The position numbers were made by a program, and so were the translations under genes. 64,000 nucleotides of DNA from Hymenobacter ruricola. Its GTDB lineage: Bacteria > Bacteroidota > Bacteroidia > Cytophagales > Hymenobacteraceae. Below are positions 58,906 through 64,000 of this stretch, piece by piece. Every line of letters begins with the position of its first letter. Positions within the stretch are counted from its first letter, which is position 1. The DNA lies in assembly GCF_015694525.1 (NCBI RefSeq), contig NZ_JADQDM010000006.1, positions 1 through 64,000 of the forward strand, read 5' to 3'. The notes beneath the pieces are model-generated. The model made no database searches, was not told the DNA's origin, and worked only from the letters and a program-made list of their open reading frames with translations.

Positions 58906-61050
58906 ATGAATTTTCTACGCAGAGCGGCGCTAACCGGCGCTGGCGCGGCAATCACCGGTGCGGCCCTGGCGCAATCGGCTCCCGTGGCGCCCATCAAGCC
59001 TAAGGTGTTCACCGATTTTGGCCTCACGCGCACCGACAACTACTATTGGCTCAATCAGCCCACCGACCCAGCGGTGATTAAATACCTGAACGCCGAAAAC
59101 GCCTATTACGACCAGCAGATGGCCGGCGCCAAGGAAAACCAGAAAAAGCTGGCCCAGGAAATCAAAAACCGCATCAAGCAGGAAGACTCTTCCGAACCTT
59201 ACCGCGATAACGATTACTATTATTACACACGCTATGAATTCGCGTCGGAATACCCCATTTACTGCCGCAAAAAAGGCAGCCTGATTGCCACCGAAGAAGT
59301 GCTGCTGAACGGCGACGAAATGGGCACCGGCCGGCCCTACTTTCAGATTGGCGACTGGGCCGTGAGCGACAACAACCAGCTACTGGCCTTCTCGGTCGAT
59401 ACCGTGAGCCGGCGCCTCTACACGTTGCGGTTCAAGAACCTGGCCACGGGCAAAGACTACCCCGAACGCATCGCCAATACCAGCGGCGAAGTGGTGTGGG
59501 CAGCTGACAATAAGACTGTGTTTTACGTGCGCAAGGACGTGAAAACGCTCCTGCCTTACCAGGTGTACCGGCACACGCTGGGCACCGACCCCAAGTCTGA
59601 CTCCTTTGTGTACGAGGAGAAGGACAACACTTTCAACGTGGCCATCAACCGGTCGAAGTCGCGGAAATACATCGGCATTGAGCTGCACAGCTCGCTTTCG
59701 TCCGAGTACCGCTATCTGGAAGCTAACGCACCCACGGCGCAGCCCAAGGTGTTTCAGAAGCGTGAGCCCGACCACCTCTACCAAGTGGAGCACTTGGGCG
59801 ATAAGTTCTACGTCCGCACCAACTGGCAGGCTCCGAACTACCGCCTGATGGTGACGCCCGTGGCCACGACCAGCAAGGCTACCTGGACCGACGCCCTGCC
59901 CCGCAACCCCGTCATTTTCCTCGACAACTTCGAAGTTTTCAAGGAATACCTCGTACTGAACGAGCGCAAAGGCGGCCTGCGCCAGTTGCGAGTGGTGAGC
60001 CTTAAGGACAAGCAGGAGCATTATATACCCTTCGACGAAGCCGCCTACACTGCCACCGTTGGCATAAATCGCGAAATTGATACGCCCCTGCTGCGCTACA
60101 ATTACACCTCGCTCACTACGCCGCCGTCCATTTTTGAATACGACATGAGCACGCGCAGCGGCACGCTGCTGAAAGAGCAGCCCGTGCTGGGCAACTACAA
60201 CAAATTCGACTACGCGACGGAGCGCGTATTCGTGAAGTCGCGCGACAACAAGTTCATTCCCATGTCCATCGTGTACAAGAAAGGCACGAAGCTGGACGGG
60301 AGCGCGCCGCTGCTGCAATACGCCTACGGCTCTTACGGCTACTCGCAGGACCCCACCTTCAGCGCGGCCCGGCTAAGCCTGCTCAACCGCGGTTTTGTGT
60401 ATGCGCTGTGCAACATCCGCGGCGGGCAGGAAATGGGCCGGCAATGGTTTGAGGACGGCCGGATGGCACACAAACTCAACAGCTTCAACGACTTCATCGA
60501 CTGCTCCGAATACCTCACCAAGCCGCGCGAGGTGCAGGTGGGCGCCACCAAACTGAAGCAGCAGTTTACTTCGCCGGCCACGCTGTTTGCGATGGGCGGC
60601 AGCGCCGGCGGCCTGCTAATGGGCGCCGTGGTGAACATGCGGCCCGACCTATACAAAGGCGTCATCGCAGCCGTGCCGTTCGTAGACGTGGTCACGACCA
60701 TGTCGGACCCCAGCATTCCGCTCACCACCAGCGAGTACGACCAGTGGGGCAACCCGGCTAACGAGGACGAGTTCAGGTACATGCTGTCGTACTCGCCCTA
60801 CGACAACGTGAAAAATCAGGCTTACCCCAACATGCTGGTCACCACCGGCCTGCACGACTCGCAGGTGCAGTACTACGAGCCCGCCAAGTGGGTGGCCAAG
60901 CTGCGCGCCATGAAAACCGACAAAAACCTGCTGCTGTTGCACACCGATATGGCTGCTGGCCACGGTGGCGCGTCGGGCCGTTTCAAGTCGATTGACGACA
61001 CGGCCCGACAGTACGCCTTTATGCTGATGCTACTGGGGAAGAATTTATAG
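58906..61050 (+). CDS. S9 prolyl oligopeptidase, exported
   Basis: A 714-residue protease of the prolyl oligopeptidase / oligopeptidase B group. A signal sequence (RRAALTGAGAAITGAALAQS) precedes a seven-bladed propeller (about 70-450) and an alpha/beta hydrolase domain. The triad is Ser566 (GGSAGGLLMG), Asp651 (TGLHDSQVQYYEPAKW) and His686 (MAAGHGGASG). It cuts short peptides after Pro or basic residues. ATG 58906 is chosen over the 16-codon longer frame because it opens the twin-arginine-like signal (RRAALT). Confidence 0.95.
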   Translation: MNFLRRAALTGAGAAITGAALAQSAPVAPIKPKVFTDFGLTRTDNYYWLNQPTDPAVIKYLNAENAYYDQQMAGAKENQKKLAQEIKNRIKQEDSSEPYRDNDYYYYTRYEFASEYPIYCRKKGSLIATEEVLLNGDEMGTGRPYFQIGDWAVSDNNQLLAFSVDTVSRRLYTLRFKNLATGKDYPERIANTSGEVVWAADNKTVFYVRKDVKTLLPYQVYRHTLGTDPKSDSFVYEEKDNTFNVAINRSKSRKYIGIELHSSLSSEYRYLEANAPTAQPKVFQKREPDHLYQVEHLGDKFYVRTNWQAPNYRLMVTPVATTSKATWTDALPRNPVIFLDNFEVFKEYLVLNERKGGLRQLRVVSLKDKQEHYIPFDEAAYTATVGINREIDTPLLRYNYTSLTTPPSIFEYDMSTRSGTLLKEQPVLGNYNKFDYATERVFVKSRDNKFIPMSIVYKKGTKLDGSAPLLQYAYGSYGYSQDPTFSAARLSLLNRGFVYALCNIRGGQEMGRQWFEDGRMAHKLNSFNDFIDCSEYLTKPREVQVGATKLKQQFTSPATLFAMGGSAGGLLMGAVVNMRPDLYKGVIAAVPFVDVVTTMSDPSIPLTTSEYDQWGNPANEDEFRYMLSYSPYDNVKNQAYPNMLVTTGLHDSQVQYYEPAKWVAKLRAMKTDKNLLLLHTDMAAGHGGASGRFKSIDDTARQYAFMLMLLGKNL

Positions 61051-61060
61051 AGACGGTAAA

Positions 61061-61110
61061 GAAAGTAGAACGTCATGCTTCGGCTGCGCTCAGCATGACG
61101 TTCTACTTTC
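61061..61110. repeat. GTCAT-type hairpin with 19-base perfect arms
   Basis: GAAAGTAGAACGTCATGCT at 61061-61079 is exactly complementary to 61092-61110, around a 12-base loop. It follows the S9 peptidase gene and could serve as its transcript end. Confidence 0.85.
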
Positions 61111-61135
61111 TGCCTGTCGTAATCTGCCCGTAACC

Positions 61136-61143
61136 TACCTTTG
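61136..61143 (+). promoter_or_regulatory. TAnnTTTG promoter box (TACCTTTG)
   Basis: A perfect box 48 bases before ATG 61192 of the carboxylase gene. Confidence 0.5.
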
Positions 61144-61191
61144 GCATCCCGTTCCCGCGCACCCTTCCCACCCGCGCGCTTAGCCTCACTC

Positions 61192-62760
<1,569 letters not shown>

Positions 62761-62766
62761 TTCGTT

Positions 62767-62868
62767 TGTCATGCTGACGCAGGAAGCATCTTATCACGGC
62801 TGCCTTCGTCACCTTTTCTACCCAGCCGCGCGGACGTGACAAGATTCTTCGCTGCGCTCAGAATGACA
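62767..62868. repeat. Degenerate GTCAT-type inverted repeat
   Basis: TGTCATGCTGACGCAGGAAGC...ATCACG at 62767-62799 pairs imperfectly with CGTGACAAGATTCTTCGC...ATGACA at 62835-62868. It lies just before the M42 gene and codes TRFFAALRMT if translated, which is not part of the protein. Confidence 0.75.
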
Positions 62869-62874
62869 GTACCC

Positions 62875-63945
62875 ATGCGTTCCGAATCGTTCGAATTCCT
62901 CCAGACCTACCTCAACAATCCCTCCCCCACCGGCTTTGAGAAAGAAGGCCAGAAGCTGTGGCTGGAATACATCAAGCCGTTTATCGACGAGTATTTCGTG
63001 GATACCTATGGCACGGTGGTAGGCGTAATTAATCCCGAAGCGAAATACAAAGTTGTCATCGAAGCGCACGCCGATGAAATTTCATATTTCGTGAACTACA
63101 TCACGAAGGAAGGCTACCTGTATCTGCGCCGCAACGGTGGCTCCGACCCGTTGGTAGCTCCAAGCAAGCGCGTGAATATTTTCGGCGAGAAAGGCATCGT
63201 GAAAGCCGTGTTTGGCTGGCCGGCTATTCACGTGCGCAAGGTGGAGCAGGACAAGGCCCCGACCATCGAAACCGTGTTTCTGGACTGTGGCGCTACTTCC
63301 AAGGAAGAAGTGGAGGAAATGGGCGTGCACGTGGGCTCGGTGGTGACGTTTGAGGACGAATTCACGGTGCTCAACGACAAGTTTTACGTAGGCCGCGCAC
63401 TCGACAACCGCGTGGGCGGGTTCATGATTGCCGAGGTGGCGCGCATGCTGAAAGAAAACGACAAAAAGCTGCCCTTCGGCCTCTACATCGTCAACGCGGT
63501 GCAGGAAGAAATAGGATTGCGCGGCGCCGAAATGGTGGCCCATCGCATCAATCCCGACGTGGCCATCATCACGGACGTGACGCACGACAGCCAGTCGCCG
63601 ATGTACGAGAAAAAGACGGCCGGCGACATTTCCTGCGGCAAAGGCCCGGTGATTACCTACGGCCCGGCCGTGCAAAACAACCTGCGCGACCTCATCATTG
63701 AGACGGCCAAGCAGGCCGATATTCCCTTTCAGCGCGCCGCCGCCACCCGCGCCACCGGCACCGATACCGATGCTTTTGCTTATTCCGGTTCCGGCGTCGC
63801 TTCGGCCCTGATTTCGCTGCCCTTAAAATATATGCACACGACCGTGGAAACGGTGCACAAAGACGACGTGGAAAGCGTGACGCACCTGATTTACGAGACG
63901 CTCCTGCGCATTGAGGACGGGCACGATTTCCGGTATTTCAATTAA
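62875..63945 (+). CDS. M42 family aminopeptidase (glutamyl/deblocking aminopeptidase type)
   Basis: A 356-residue metallopeptidase. Probable metal ligands and catalytic residues are His65/Asp67 (EAHADEIS), Asp177 (RALDNRVGG), Glu211/Glu212 (AVQEEIGLRGAE), Asp234 (TDVTHDS) and a late His in KYMHTTVETV. The fold is complete, with the dimer-forming domain at about 75-165. It removes N-terminal residues from peptides in the cytoplasm and uses two metals. ATG 62875 is preferred; the frame opening at 62836 starts within the inverted repeat. It follows the carboxylase gene on the same strand, with the repeat between. Confidence 0.95.
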   Translation: MRSESFEFLQTYLNNPSPTGFEKEGQKLWLEYIKPFIDEYFVDTYGTVVGVINPEAKYKVVIEAHADEISYFVNYITKEGYLYLRRNGGSDPLVAPSKRVNIFGEKGIVKAVFGWPAIHVRKVEQDKAPTIETVFLDCGATSKEEVEEMGVHVGSVVTFEDEFTVLNDKFYVGRALDNRVGGFMIAEVARMLKENDKKLPFGLYIVNAVQEEIGLRGAEMVAHRINPDVAIITDVTHDSQSPMYEKKTAGDISCGKGPVITYGPAVQNNLRDLIIETAKQADIPFQRAAATRATGTDTDAFAYSGSGVASALISLPLKYMHTTVETVHKDDVESVTHLIYETLLRIEDGHDFRYFN

Positions 63946-63964
63946 GTAGAAAACTAGAATCGTT

Positions 63965-63998
63965 TGTCATCCTGAGCGTAGCAGAGGACCTTCTCACC
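63965..63998. repeat. Left arm of a GTCATCCTGAGC-family repeat cut by the window edge
   Basis: TGTCATCCTGAGCGTAGC, then GAGGACCTTCTCACC. It matches the arm at 23861-23895 with few differences. The complementary arm would lie beyond the window. Confidence 0.8.
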
Positions 63999-64000
63999 AA

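Overview
The window looks like a chromosomal segment of a GC-rich Bacteroidota, most like Hymenobacter or a close relative in the Cytophagales. The reasons are type IX secretion (T9SS) C-terminal sorting domains, a carboxypeptidase-regulatory/TonB-dependent receptor, WbqC, DUF92 and DUF6891 family genes, near absence of Shine-Dalgarno sites, and a recurrent promoter box of the Bacteroidota form TAnnTTTG. No phage, IS element, CRISPR array, rRNA or plasmid function was seen. The naming of the genus is inference.

Layout. 1-3.7 kb: a truncated gene end, a small helical protein, a possible kinase-like protein, an acyl-CoA-binding protein bracketed by two copies of an inverted repeat, a CinA C-terminal-type protein and a small secreted protein. 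3.9-7.1 kb: S1/P1-like zinc hydrolase, manganese catalase, lipoprotein cyclophilin. 7.3-11.7 kb: two tandem M13 metallopeptidases. 11.9-13.5 kb: xseA-xseB. 13.6-16.1 kb: small protein, 7-TM protein, sensor-less histidine kinase and receiver-only response regulator. 16.2-22.4 kb: TonB receptor, two paralogous secreted proteins of unknown function, alkyltransferase-like protein. 22.6-28.7 kb: a complete tripartite RND efflux set (adaptor, pump, TolC) with an inverted-repeat element in each of its two gaps. 28.8-31 kb: small secreted proteins and a cupin. 31.1-40.9 kb: two giant T9SS cargo proteins, one a pectinesterase, with a stretch of identical DNA coding their C-termini. 41.2-43.8 kb: zinc-dependent phospholipase C-like protein, DUF92 and a small protein. 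43.8-48 kb: an SGNH-SGNH-MBOAT O-acetylation cassette. 48.1-48.9 kb: small basic-tailed protein and two tRNA-Ser genes. 49-56 kb: housekeeping and envelope genes (YihY, thioesterase, MltG, Sua5-type, LpxL-type acyltransferase, WbqC). 56.1-64 kb: ClpC, S9 peptidase, acyl-CoA carboxylase beta subunit and M42 aminopeptidase.

Themes. Much of the segment builds or remodels the cell envelope and exports proteins (T9SS cargo, TonB receptor, efflux, MltG, LpxL-type, acetylation cassette), and peptidases are frequent (two M13, S9, M42, ClpC). Two signals cross the whole window. One is a family of inverted repeats with GTCAT...ATGAC ends placed between genes. The other is the TAnnTTTG box, which sits either 20-40 nt upstream of a start codon or only 4-5 nt upstream, the latter predicting leaderless messages. 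The best candidates for undescribed biology are the 7-TM/kinase/receiver cluster, the paralogous secreted pair beside the TonB receptor, and the leaderless promoter class.
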